A stretch of DNA of 64,000 nucleotides, taken from Todiramphus chloris collaris (Eukaryota; Chordata; Aves; Coraciiformes; Alcedinidae). The first letter of the stretch is position 1, and each line of letters begins with the position of its first letter. The translations under genes and the position numbers were made by a program. Shown here one piece after another: positions 26,524 through 36,131 of this stretch. The notes below the pieces were generated by a model. It was not told the origin of the DNA. It searched no databases and saw only the letters and a program-made list of their open reading frames with translations. Where the stretch lies: positions 9,962,598-10,026,597 of the forward strand of contig JANVCC010010406.1 of the NCBI GenBank assembly GCA_025345505.1. The letters are read 5' to 3'.

Positions 26524-27250
26524 TGTTGTGGTTTGACTTAGAACAGAACTAATTCTGTTCAATTATTTCACTTTTCAGCTCAGTCTCTTCTAAGTAACTG
26601 CACTTTCTGAAGTTAATGGCAGATTTTTGCAGACAGCCTCTGCTTCTAGCAGTGATAATGCTTGATGTTTACAGTTACTACCAAGGATCGGTGTGCAGAA
26701 AGGCTCTTGCTTAGACTTGTTCCTGTGCAGGCTGAGATCACTGCTAAATCTTGTATGTCATACTGGGGATGCAGAAAGTAAAAGGTTGCACCTGTGAGGA
26801 AGAGTAGACAAGGCAGGTGACCTTAAATTGTCCAACAAGGTATTCCACTCTGTATATGTCATATTCAGTATAAAGCTGAGGGATAATAATGCTCAGCCTC
26901 TCTTCTTCAATGGCCAGCATCCAAGGAGGACTCTGTCCATTCTGCCTTCAATGCCAAATAGTGTGTTCTTGAATCCAGCTCCTGAATCCAGTGTCTGCTG
27001 CTGAGTCAAGTCTGGGACTTGCCTGGTGGGGACAAAGAAGCAATTGTCATCACGAATGTTGGGTTCAATATTGGTTTTGTATTTGTATGTATCTCATTTG
27101 ATTATTATTATTATTATTTTAATTGAAGCTGGTTTCATTTTCTTTTTGAATCCCTAAGTTTCTCTCTCTTATTCCCCCTGGGGAAGGGAGAGGGCTAACA
27201 GAGAGTGCCTGTCATTTGTCTAATGGCTGGGCCAGCCCTAACCTTTGACA
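26524..27250 (+). repeat. 5' LTR of the provirus
   Basis: It begins TGTTGTGGTTTGAC and ends CTTTGACA, the TG...CA ends of a retroviral LTR. It is about 727 bp and aligns along its whole length with the reverse complement of the solo LTR at 36132-36939. Shared stretches include ACAGAACTAATTCTGTTCA near the start and the GTTTGTAT-like, ATT-rich part and CTCTCTTATTCCC near the end. The ATT run at 27101-27118 lies inside it. Its terminal 200 bp match the remnant 3' LTR. Confidence 0.9.
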
Positions 27251-27257
27251 GATCTAT

Positions 27258-27275
27258 TGGAGCCCAACAAGGGGC
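27258..27275 (+). other. Primer-binding site, tRNA-Lys-like
   Basis: Seven bases after the LTR lies TGGAGCCCAACAAGGGGC. It matches 15 of 18 positions of the tRNA-Lys(1,2)-type primer site known from betaretroviruses, TGGCGCCCAACGTGGGGC. The differences lie at a CpG (C to A) and at two adjacent bases, plausible for decay. Position and the TGG start support the call; the exact tRNA is inferred. Confidence 0.7.
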
Positions 27276-28002
27276 ATAACCATTGCTCAGATAGATTGAC
27301 CAAATAGTTTGAATTCTAGTTCTTTCAGCTGAAAAAGTAGCAGATCTTTTTGTCTGTGAGCCTTTAAAGGTTGGATATTAAAACAGACTGCTTATATCAC
27401 GTCATTGCTGAGAGGAAAATTATATCATGTCTTTTTAGAGTTTGCTTCAGAGTTAAGTGCCATAATGCCACCTTAACTGCTGTACGTGTTGTGTTGTTGT
27501 TTACTTGTTCTTAGTGTTTATTTGAAAGCTCTCTGTTCTGGGCACTGGATGAAAGCTGCTGCTTTGTTGTTATGTTTACCACTGATCTAAGCTGTGCTAA
27601 ATTGAGCATCAAATGCAGCTATGTACTATGGTTGTCATGTAGTGGATTTTGTTATGAATTATATGCTTGCTTTTAACTTGGAAAATTATTTTTCTCTTAT
27701 ATGCTAAAGTGATTTAATTAGATTTTGAGGATTTTTGAATACTGGTGAAATACCTTGTTTTTATCATTGAATATGTTATTGGTCTTCCTGAATGTATGGT
27801 GTCAGATTAGATATTGGTTCTGGTATAGGTGTCAGGCTGCCACCTCAACTCATAGAGAAGGTGCTGCTTTAGCAACACACGTCACAGTTACTCAGACCCT
27901 GTGAGACTTTATGACATATATTACATGTGCTTCAGCTATTCATACTCCGTTGAGCCCTTGCAAAAAGCACCACAGCTACTCAGACCCCACAAGCCTCCCC
28001 CA
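27276..28002 (+). pseudogene. Provirus leader and gag-like region, no open frame
   Basis: This is internal proviral DNA between the primer site and the tandem repeats, where a leader and the start of gag would lie. Stops fall in every frame and no matrix or capsid motif is recognisable. An open frame from 27901 runs into the repeats but its start is not supported. Confidence 0.5.
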
Positions 28003-28330
28003 GTGAGCGCTGCTGCTGCTCCAGCTCCCACAGAGAGCACTGCCAGTATTCCAACTCCCACAACAAGAACTGCAGCTATTCCAACTCCAATAATGAGCAC
28101 TGTAACTATTTAAACTCTGGTAATGAACACTGCAGCTACACCGACAGCCACTGTGGCCACTCCAAAGAGCACTGCACTAATCCTACTCCCACAAAGAGCA
28201 CTGCCACTGCTCCAGATCCCACTGCAGCTACTCCAGCTCCCCAAAAGACCACTGCAGCTACTACAACTCTGACAACAAAAACCGTAACTATACCAAGAGC
28301 CACTGTGGCCACTCCCACTCAATCTGCACC
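28003..28330 (+). repeat. About ten imperfect 30-bp tandem units in the gag-like region
   Basis: Units like GAGCACTGCAGCTATTCCAA followed by CTCCCACAAC repeat head to tail with substitutions. Because 30 is a multiple of 3, the frame is kept and reads as a Thr/Ala/Pro/Ser-rich peptide (for example STASIPTPTTRTAAIPTP). It resembles a flexible Pro/Thr-rich linker in a structural polyprotein. One unit has acquired a TAA stop near 28109. Confidence 0.8.
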
Positions 28331-28929
28331 AGTGAAAGTTGCCCCTGTAAAGAGAGGGAAACAAACAAAACTGTTGTATTAATAATTTAGCCTTTTTGAC
28401 CTAGTGACAAATGAGGGAGAGGGTCCTTCTCAAGTGGACCCATCACTAGGGGAGTTGGAACCAAATGTAAATGCTGACACCCCTGTGACTGGGAAAAAAC
28501 ACCTAACATAGTCAGATTGCCAAGGGTTGGATGATAAGGGAGTGGGTCCTTTGAAAGCAAACTTATTGGATGTGGAGTTATCAGTTGTAGAGACTATCAT
28601 CCAGTCTTTATCTATTAAGGAGCTGCAGAATGTGAGAAAGGAAGCCATCAAGAGAAGACACTTTCATATGAGACCAGCTAAACAGGAACAGTACATCACA
28701 ACATAACCTGTGGCCTCTCCCATGTAAGTATGGAGAGAACCTGAGTAGATGGGATGGAAAAACTTCCTCTGATCTACACCAGTTACAAAGTAAAACAAAG
28801 AAAAGAGAGAGTTCTTCCAGAAGAAAGGCTGTTCTGGTCTATTGTGAGCAGTTCTCCAGTCTGCATACATGGGCTTCAGATCCAAACATGAGTATAGGGA
28901 GTGAAAATGTAATGCCAGTCATCCACACA

Positions 28930-29019
28930 AATCCTGTGAACCATGTAAATCCTGTGAACTATGTAAAACCTGCAAACCATGTAAACTGTGCAAATTCAGT
29001 AAACTACACAAACCCATCT
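28930..29019 (+). repeat. Five 18-bp tandem units, Asn/Val-rich when translated
   Basis: Units such as AATCCTGTGAACCATGTA repeat five times with drift, keeping frame and reading as six-residue units like NPVNHV, NPVNYV and KPANHV. They lie between the gag-like part and the protease remnant of the provirus. Confidence 0.85.
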
Positions 29020-29039
29020 GTCAATAACAGGTACTACCC

Positions 29040-29400
29040 TCAAAATTAGAGGGGTCCTGCCTCCAGACAGGGTGAAGGAGAGGGACAACAGAGTTTATTG
29101 GACTGTGTGGATTTGATATAACGGCATGTTAGAACCACAAAAATATAGAGCCTTGGTATACACTGGTGCACAGTACACCCTAGTGCCATCAAATCATAAA
29201 GGGACAGAATCTTTTCCTATTTCTGGAGCAATGGGAGGATCTCAATAACTGACTGTTGGAGGTGGAAGTGGGCATTGAACAGCTGACTGTCTTGCCTAAA
29301 CTTTCAGAGACTGACACTGTAGGGTAGGTGAGAGTTAAAGATGAAAAATTACAATTTCTACTGAAAAGGTGCATTGATGACAATATTGTACCAAGTCTCT
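29040..29400 (+). pseudogene. Retroviral aspartic protease remnant, catalytic Asp lost
   Basis: One frame reads ALVYTGAQYTLVPS from about 29150. This fits the active-site loop of retropepsins (a hydrophobic pair, then DTGA), but the catalytic Asp codon is now TAC (Tyr) at 29159-29161. A downstream stretch with ISGAMGGS fits the flap region and is followed by stops. The enzyme would have cut the viral polyprotein; this copy cannot. Confidence 0.75.
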
Positions 29401-29663
29401 GTGGTTCCCACCCATAAGCTAATCTGTCATCTAGAGGGCCAAAGAGTAGTTAGTAAGACTTGCTCACCCTTTGATAGTCTGATATTGCTGGTGCAAAAAT
29501 CTAATGGAGAATGGAGATTAGCAGTATATTATTGTAACCTAAATTAAATTACACCAGCAACAAGTGCTTCTGAGCCAGACATATTAGAACTCCAGTATAG
29601 ACTGGAGCCAAAGGCAGCTAAGTGGTATACAACCATTGTCACTGCTAATGCTTTTTTCTCTAT
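29401..29663 (+). pseudogene. Reverse transcriptase remnant, N-terminal part
   Basis: Frames here read SPFDSLILLVQKSNGEWRLA, then a stretch ending LEPKAAKWYT and TANAFFSI. These fit the fingers and start of the palm of a retroviral RT, with an in-frame stop inside. In intact enzymes the palm motif carries the first catalytic Asp near FFSI; here the corresponding segment reads TIVTANAFFS, without it. The frame is cut by the CR1 insertion at about 29664. Confidence 0.75.
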
Positions 29664-30033
29664 TCATAGAATTGTAGAATCATAGAATTGTGCCGGTTGG
29701 AAGAGGTCTTCAAGATCATCAAGTCCAACAATTAACCCAGTACTGCCACCAAACCACAACCCTAAGTGCCACATCTACACATCTTGAACTACCTCCAGGG
29801 ATGGTGAATTCATCACTTCCCTGGGCAGACTGTTCCAGTGCTTCACAACCCTTTCTGCAAGTAACTCTTTTTTAATATCCAATCTAAACTTCCCCAGGTG
29901 CAACTTGAGGCCATTTCTTCTTGTCCTATTGTGTGCTACATAGGAGAACAGACTGACCCCCACCTCACTATAACCTCCTTTCAGGTAGTTGTAAAGATCA
30001 ATAAAGTCTCCCCTGAGCCTCCTTTTCTCCAGG
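29664..30033 (-). mobile_element. CR1 LINE 3' fragment nested in the proviral RT
   Basis: Read on the minus strand, this is the 3' end of a 5'-truncated CR1. It includes the end of the ORF2 reading ([17 protein letters not shown] within the frame at 29775-29963), the characteristic 3' UTR with the GATGATCTTGAAGACC-type stretch, and a tail of TTCTATGA-type units (seen on the plus strand as TCATAGAATTGTAGAATCA). RT-derived sequence lies on both sides, so CR1 landed after the provirus was in place. Confidence 0.92.
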
Positions 30034-31060
30034 ATATAGTACCAGAGTGCAGACCACAGTTTACTTTTTACCTAGAGAGTCAGCCAATACACCTAGTATC
30101 AACTGCCTCAGGCATGGAAACACAGCCCCATTCTTTTCCATGGACTCATTCATACTGTACTGGAGGAAGGTGGAACTCCAGAACGACTGCAATACGTTGA
30201 CAGTATCATCATATGGGGTAACACAGAAGATGTTTTTGAGAAAGGTAAAAAAAAAATCAAAATTTTTTTGGATTTCAGTTTGCCATAAAAAGAAGCAAGG
30301 TCATGGTACCTGCATGAGACATCCACTTTCTGGGAATTAAATGGAAAGATGGGTGTTGCCAGATCCCAATGGATGTGGTTAACAAAATAACGGCTATGTC
30401 CACACCAACTAAGTAAAAGGAGACACAAGCCTTCTTAAGTGTTTCACGTTTCTGAAGAATGCAATTCCTGGTTACAGACAGATTGTAAAACCTCTCTATA
30501 AAGTGAATGGAAAGAAAAGCAATTTTAATTTGAAAAACAACAGGCCTTTGAACAAATCAAATGAGAAATTGTATCTGCAGTAGATCCTGGGCAATTCCAA
30601 ACAGGACAGGACTTTAAAAATGTGCTCTACTCCACATCCAGGAATAATGGTCCTACCAAGAGCCTCTGGGAGAAAGTACCAGGATTTGAGGTTGAACCCT
30701 AGGATTTTGACATCAAGGATACAAAGGCTCCTAGGCCAACTATAGTCCAATGGAAAAAGAAATATTGGCAGCATACAAATGAGTTTGAGATGCTTCAGAA
30801 GTGATTGGTACTGAAGCTTGGCTTGTCCTGGCACCCAGTCCTAGTCTAGATGTTCAAGGGTAAGTTTCCTTGTGCTCATCATGCCACCAATGTTACATGG
30901 ATTAAATGGTCTGCATTAATCACACTACAGGCTCAAATAAGAAATCCCAGTCACCAAGGAATCTTAGAAGTGACCCTGGATTACCCAGAAGGTAAAGGCT
31001 TTGGAATGCTACCAGAAGAGGTAGTGACACATACTGAAGAAGCCCCACCATATAATTGAT
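30034..31060 (+). pseudogene. Reverse transcriptase remnant, palm to connection
   Basis: RT sequence resumes after the CR1, with ECRPQFTF near 30047 and the catalytic-loop region QYVDSIIIWGN at 30190-30222. The YxDD box reads Tyr-Val-Asp-Ser, so its second Asp is lost. Frames shift several times up to the connection domain (for example MFKGKFPCAHHATNVTWIKW at 30850-30909, and LEVTLDYPEGKGFGMLPEEV nearby). No continuous enzyme is encoded. Confidence 0.75.
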
Positions 31061-31500
31061 TACCAGATAATAAGCAATATGCTCTTTTTACTGATGGATC
31101 TTGCCATCTCATAAGAAACCATTGAAGATGGAAAGCTGCTGTATGGATTCCTACATGGTGAGTCATAGGAGTGGGTGAGGGAGAAAGTGAATCACATGAC
31201 TATGCAGAGGTAAAAGCCATCTATCTGGCCTTAGACATTGATGAATGAGTAAGGTGGTCAGTAAGGTATACTGACTCATCGATAGGCAGCAAATGCTTTG
31301 TGTGGGATGGTTGAAACAGTGGAAGCAGAATAACTAGCAACACAGAGGTAAACCTATTTGGTCTGCCGCATTGTGGCAAGATACCACTGCTCGGATAGAG
31401 AAACTGAAAAATTATATGTCATGTAGATGTCCAGGTACTGAAAAGTCGGGCCACTGGAGAATATCAAAACAAACAGCAGGTGGATCAGGCTTTTAAGAAT
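31061..31500 (+). pseudogene. RNase H remnant of the provirus
   Basis: ALFTDGSCH at 31081-31107 fits the start of a retroviral RNase H domain and keeps its first catalytic Asp. The frame is stopped by TGA at 31123-31125, probably a decayed CGA codon. Further matching pieces (YTDSS near 31270 and a QQVDQA stretch near 31475) lie in shifted frames. Confidence 0.7.
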
Positions 31501-31720
31501 GTTCCAAACAGACTTAGACTGGGAACATAAAGGTGAGCTATTTTTAGTTTAGTGGGCCCATGATACTTCAGTACATCAGGGAAGAGATTGTGAAATTGTG
31601 CACCACAGTCAAAAAAGTCAAATGGTTAAAACCTTTGCAGTCTGGGGGTGATAATCAAAATATAAATACAGAGAGGCCTGGCAGACTGATTATCTCACAC
31701 TCTCTCAAACCTGCCATCAT
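31501..31720 (+). pseudogene. Last pol-like stretch before the truncated LTR
   Basis: About 220 bp of proviral DNA includes an AHDTSVHQGR-like reading near 31560, which could be the start of the integrase zinc-binding part. It then stops at the 3' LTR remnant. The integrase core and env are absent. Confidence 0.5.
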
Positions 31721-31920
31721 GAAGTAATTGCCATCAAAGGAGTAAGGTTCAATATTGCTTTTGTATATGTTTGTATATATCTCATTTGATTATTATTATT
31801 TTTGATATAAACTGTTTTAGTTTTCTTTTCCAATCCCTAAGTCTCTCCCTCTTATTCCCCTTGTGGAAGGGAGAGTGCCTGTCATTTGTCTAATGGCCAT
31901 CCCAGCCCTAACCCTTGACA
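31721..31920 (+). repeat. Truncated 3' LTR (last 200 bp only)
   Basis: It aligns with the last 214 bp of the 5' LTR (27037-27250), from GAAGTAATTGCCATCA to the end CCCTTGACA, with a 12-bp or so deletion in the AGGGAGAG part. The first 500 bp or so of the LTR are missing, yet the outer end and target duplication are intact. Confidence 0.85.
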
Positions 31921-31925
31921 CCCTG
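31921..31925 (+). repeat. Right 5-bp target-site duplication of provirus
   Basis: CCCTG directly follows the terminal TTGACA of the truncated 3' LTR and matches the copy at 26519-26523. Confidence 0.85.
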
Positions 31926-32460
31926 CAAGCTGCTGGGTGTGGCATGCCAGGCAGGGAGGGGAGCAGCCCCTCTGCAACTCCCTCCTTTCCTTCCTCCTGC
32001 TTCCTCTTCCCAAGAACCACTGCAGCTGCACCCAGCCCCTGCTTGGCTGTCTGGACATTTTCCCCAAAAGAAAGGCAAAACATGGTGTATTCTCCAACTG
32101 TCTTATGGGAACCCGTTTGTAGTAAATAATGCAAAATCAACCACAGACTTTTAGGTGGCCTACATCAGACCTAAGGCTTTGGACTTATGTGGCTATATTC
32201 TCTTTTAAGTATGCAAGCACTCTGCTTTCATAGTTACTAAGAAGCATGCACTTAAGAAATCAGTGTAGGTAGTTATCTAGAGTAAATGTTTGAATGTGAA
32301 CATTTCCTGTTCTCACTCTGTGTCCTTTAACAGAGCTTAAGATCAATGTCCTCACTGTGTTATCAAGGACAATGTGCTGTGGATAACGTGAACTCCAGCT
32401 CATGAGAGAAGCAACATGCCCTCATATTGGGAGAACATGGGAGCAAGATGAGTGAACGGG

Positions 32461-32506
32461 CTGTATTTAAATACACCAACTGTATTTAAATACACCAACT
32501 GTATTT
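32461..32506. repeat. 19-bp tandem repeat, 2.4 copies
   Basis: CTGTATTTAAATACACCAA occurs twice without a mismatch and a third partial copy (CTGTATTT) follows. Each unit contains the palindrome TATTTAAATA. Confidence 0.9.
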
Positions 32507-32914
32507 CCAGAGGCAGCTATGAACTGCTCCAGATCTATCAGGGAAACAAGCTGATGGAAAACTGAGAGGAGGGAGGGATGAAAATGTACCCTTCCTACAT
32601 CTCATTGACTGTACTTGGATCAAAAAAACTGCAGAAGCCTCTGCTACTTCATGTTTCCTGACAGTCCTATTGTGTGCAAAGGGATTTTATATGGTGAAGG
32701 ATATTGATATTGGAAATTCTTGAGTGGCTTATGTAGCAGTGACGCAAATACATGCAGGTAATTAGAGACACTAGGCTTTTTGTTGGAAACAGCAGCTTTA
32801 ATGTCATTTTTCTGTGTCAATACCTTAATTTTATTGATAAAAGTCATATGGCTTTGCTGTCTGCATTTGTTCTACAGAAAGGAAAAGTGCATTTACTAAT
32901 CTAAAAGAGGCTTT

Positions 32915-33002
32915 TTGGTTTTAGGGTGGGTTTTTTTTGTTTGTTTGGGTTTTTTTTGTTTGGTTGGTTTTTTGGGGTTTTTTTTTTGCTTTGTTTTGTT
33001 TT
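32915..33002. repeat. T/G-rich low-complexity tract
   Basis: Runs of T broken by G, GG and GGGG across about 85 bp. It resembles the tract at 19303-19382. Confidence 0.75.
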
Positions 33003-34727
33003 CTAATAGATATTGCAGAGGAAAAACATATCATTTTTATTTTCACAGGAGAGAAAGCCTGGGTAGAGAGATTGCCCCAGTAAGCAGGAAGCTGCTTCTT
33101 GGGTGGGTCAGCCTGAATCTGTGCAGCACAATACGGAAGGAGATTAGCTCCAGGCAGGCTCCCAGTTACTGCAAGGACCTTTCTGATAGTTCCCTTCATG
33201 CAGCTAATTAAACACTGACAAGCTCAAGCTGGAATTGCCACACTGGTGCTTGTGCACACCCAACAGCAGTGTGTCATAACAAAAAATGTCCAGCCATCCT
33301 TTACACTTCCTGTATGGCCAGCAGGTCTTTCACTGACTGGTGAGATGGACCCCAGGTGCTTCATTTATGCCCAGGTTGTTATTTCCCTTGAAATTGAAAC
33401 AAACAAATGTGGGTAACTTTGTGACAAATTTTTAGAGTAAGAAACCAGAAGATATATACTAAAATGTGTACAAAAGAGTGTTTTTGTGTGGCACTGACAC
33501 CTGAAAAAGAATACGATTAGGAAATTACTTCAGTGTCAGAAATCTGTCAGATTTCTACCACATGCAAATCTCATGTTTTTTGCCTTAAAGCTGCAGCTAC
33601 CAAAGTGAGGAGATGCTTAAGCACTTGTACTTATGTTGTTCTGAGGAAAACAGCCTTTCTAGACCTTGTGTTTTGAGGGATAACCTGCAAATACAGTCCT
33701 GAAAATATCTAAAGCCATATATCCTTCAGCATTTTTGTCAGCAAAACCTCACGATTTCCAAATTAGTGCTGTGAATCTAAGGATTTTGATTTCAGGCACT
33801 GATCCCCTGGCAACAGCAATACTGTGACGCTGCAGTAACTCTTCCCAGATTCCCAAATTGCATGTTATAAACCAGAGAAACATCACTGACGCTGATGCTG
33901 TTGTGCTCATGGGCCTATCTGTAGGGTCACACCATTGTCTCAGTCACAGGACTGAGATGACTTAATGTTCCTTTTTCCTGACCAAAACCTGTGATTTTTT
34001 TTATTTTTACTTTTTTTTTTTTTCTCAGAAGAAGCCTACTCAGCTCCCAGCGAGCTGCTTAAGTATGAAAGAGGAGGAAGTGATATGACCTATGCTGAAA
34101 GTGAGAAGTAGTGGTGGGTAGGGAATACAGGATTATACTGTAGCTTGCTGCATCTACCTCTAATTGCTTCATGTTATGCATCCTAGCCTTAACTAAGGTG
34201 CATTTCTAAGGTGTAATCTTATATGTCCTTTCTTAGTAGGTGAGGGGTCCCTCCATTTTTCCCATCCTTCGAAGACTTAGTTAAATCCTGCCTGCCAAGG
34301 GACCTAAGAAACCAGTTTCTCTGCTCGAACAGGCTCTTTTAAAAAAAGTATTTGTTCAAAATCTCTTGGACAAATGCCCTGATTCCTGCAAAAGCGGCAA
34401 GAGTTTAGCAAGAAGGAGGTGGAAATCTTTCTGCAAAAACTCTGTCAGAAGAGAGCTTTTTCCATTTTTCTGTTGGAATAAATATTTATTCATTTAAAAG
34501 AGTACTTTGGAGTGGAGTGACCCTCCTTGTCTAGACATAATGAATGAACATAAAAATGAATTCAGAACTGTTTGAAAGCAGGGAACATCTGTGCCCGGCT
34601 GCAGCTCGCAGATTCAGCAAAAATGCATTCTTTATTGGGGTGGATGTAGCAAAAGTAAAACCTAAGATTGTTTTCCCACATGTTATCCACAAGCTATAAG
34701 TGTTGTACTTGTGGCAGTGTTTCTTTT

Positions 34728-34775
34728 GGGGGGTAGAGGATTCTGGGGGTGTTTGGGGTGGGGGTTTTGGGGGGG
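34728..34775 (+). other. Potential G-quadruplex cluster
   Basis: Five G runs of 4 to 7 bases (GGGGGG, GGGGG, GGGG, GGGGG, GGGGGGG) lie within 48 bp with loops of 11, 5, 1 and 4 bases. The last four runs satisfy the usual G3+N1-7 pattern. No gene function is attached. Confidence 0.7.
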
Positions 34776-36131
34776 TTTTGTAATACAGCATCTGTGTGCT
34801 TTTTCTGAAACGTTGCCTGTGCTTAGCTTTGTTTCCACTCCACTAAAAGTCCATGCATTATTCACTCATTAATGTATTATTTATTTACTACTCTCAAAGA
34901 AGTGCACTAGGAGCTTTGCATTTACAGCATACAGAGTGACAGCTACGGCAGCCCTACAACTATTTCTTGCCTGTCAACAGTCCCCCACAGATAAAGAACG
35001 CACTGAACTTCCATGGATTTCCACTAGACTAATTCTGGTCTTCTTATTTCCACCACTTTTCCACTGGCACACTTCCAGGTTTTTGAAAATCTCCTCATTA
35101 TTCACATTAGTGTAAAAAAATGAAGAACACGTCTAAAAGACTGACAATTTCAGGCTCAGCAAGGAGAGCTAATACCAGCATCCAGGACCCTTCACATTGT
35201 ACAGCGTGTCAACAGCCTTCTCTTATTTAAATCAAAATGGCTTCAGTTTGAACTAGGAAGCAGCTTTGTTCTTTTTCTAAGAGAAAAAGCGTATTCCTTG
35301 GATAACCAGATCCCAAATCTGTTGTGGCTGTAACATTAACATCAGTATGTGACACTCCGCATGAAAAAGAACCGTGAGACTCTGTAGGTTAGGATGCCGA
35401 TGCTGGTTAATTGGCAGTACTGTTTGTGGAGGGGCCCAGACCTGCCATCCACTCAAGACTGTTCCATCAAAATGCATGGCAGAGGCGAAACAGTCCTGAG
35501 CTCAGGACTCTTTGCTAACCCATCTCATGAAGCACATGGTACCCAGGCAGTGTGTTTACCCACATGCGAGGGATCTCAACCTGCTGCTGGGCAGTGATAG
35601 CAGAAACCGTGTGCGAGCTTTATATCAATAAGGTCTTTCCTCATTCTTTCCATCAGTTGTTTTCCTTGCTCCACCTGTAGGTCAGCTTGGCAATTGCAAC
35701 GCTTAAAGTAGACCTGTTTATTTTCTGTAATGGGATTACTGTCAGTAAAATATGCTCCCCTGACATGTCCAGTAATAAAGTTTCCACATAGAGGGGGTCC
35801 TGTGTCATTGTGAACAGATGATTTTTACTTGGTTTCAACATTCATTTAACAATAACAATGCAAAGTAACATATTTAATTACGGGTTACTTCTTAGACAGA
35901 TAATGTGCTCTTACCCTCTTTTTATAGTCAGTTGATATTCCTGATATGCTTTTGTCTGGCAATGTCTAGGGTTTTTCCCTGGGAATTGGGTTCCCTATGC
36001 CCACATATTCCAGTCCTTAACCATTATGTATTTTATATGTATATTACCTTACAAAACACAGTATGTCAACTCTCTGAAAGACCGGTTAAGAGTTCACACT
36101 AGCAGTGTAATACTGATTTTACTGTAACTCA

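Larger units (their letters stand above)
26524..31920 (+). mobile_element. Decayed endogenous retrovirus provirus, env lost, 3' LTR truncated
   Basis: This is an old retroviral insertion, antisense to both genes. Its order is: 5' LTR (26524-27250), a tRNA-Lys-like primer-binding site (27258-27275), a gag-like part with 30-bp and 18-bp tandem repeats, protease remnants near 29150, reverse transcriptase pieces split by a CR1 insertion, RNase H near 31081, a short further pol-like stretch, and the last 200 bp of a 3' LTR. Both outer edges are flanked by CCCTG (26519-26523 and 31921-31925), a 5-bp target duplication. All reading frames are interrupted. No env and no polypurine tract are visible, so an internal deletion probably removed env together with the 5' part of the 3' LTR. 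The primer site points to a betaretrovirus-like (class II) lineage, but the pol fragments are too broken to settle the class by eye. Confidence 0.9.
31926..36131. other. Intergenic DNA between provirus and solo LTR
   Basis: Mostly unique sequence. Within it are a 19-bp tandem duplication (32461-32506), a T/G-rich tract (32915-33002), poly-T near 34010-34024 and a G-run cluster (34728-34775). No exon or RNA gene is recognisable. Confidence 0.7.

Noticed and set aside
27901-28113. 70-codon frame as a separate small gene
   Set aside because: It reads into the in-frame 30-bp repeats inside the provirus; it is a gag-like remnant.
28003-28330. CRISPR-like array
   Set aside because: Units are contiguous with no unique spacers, and the DNA is a vertebrate ERV.
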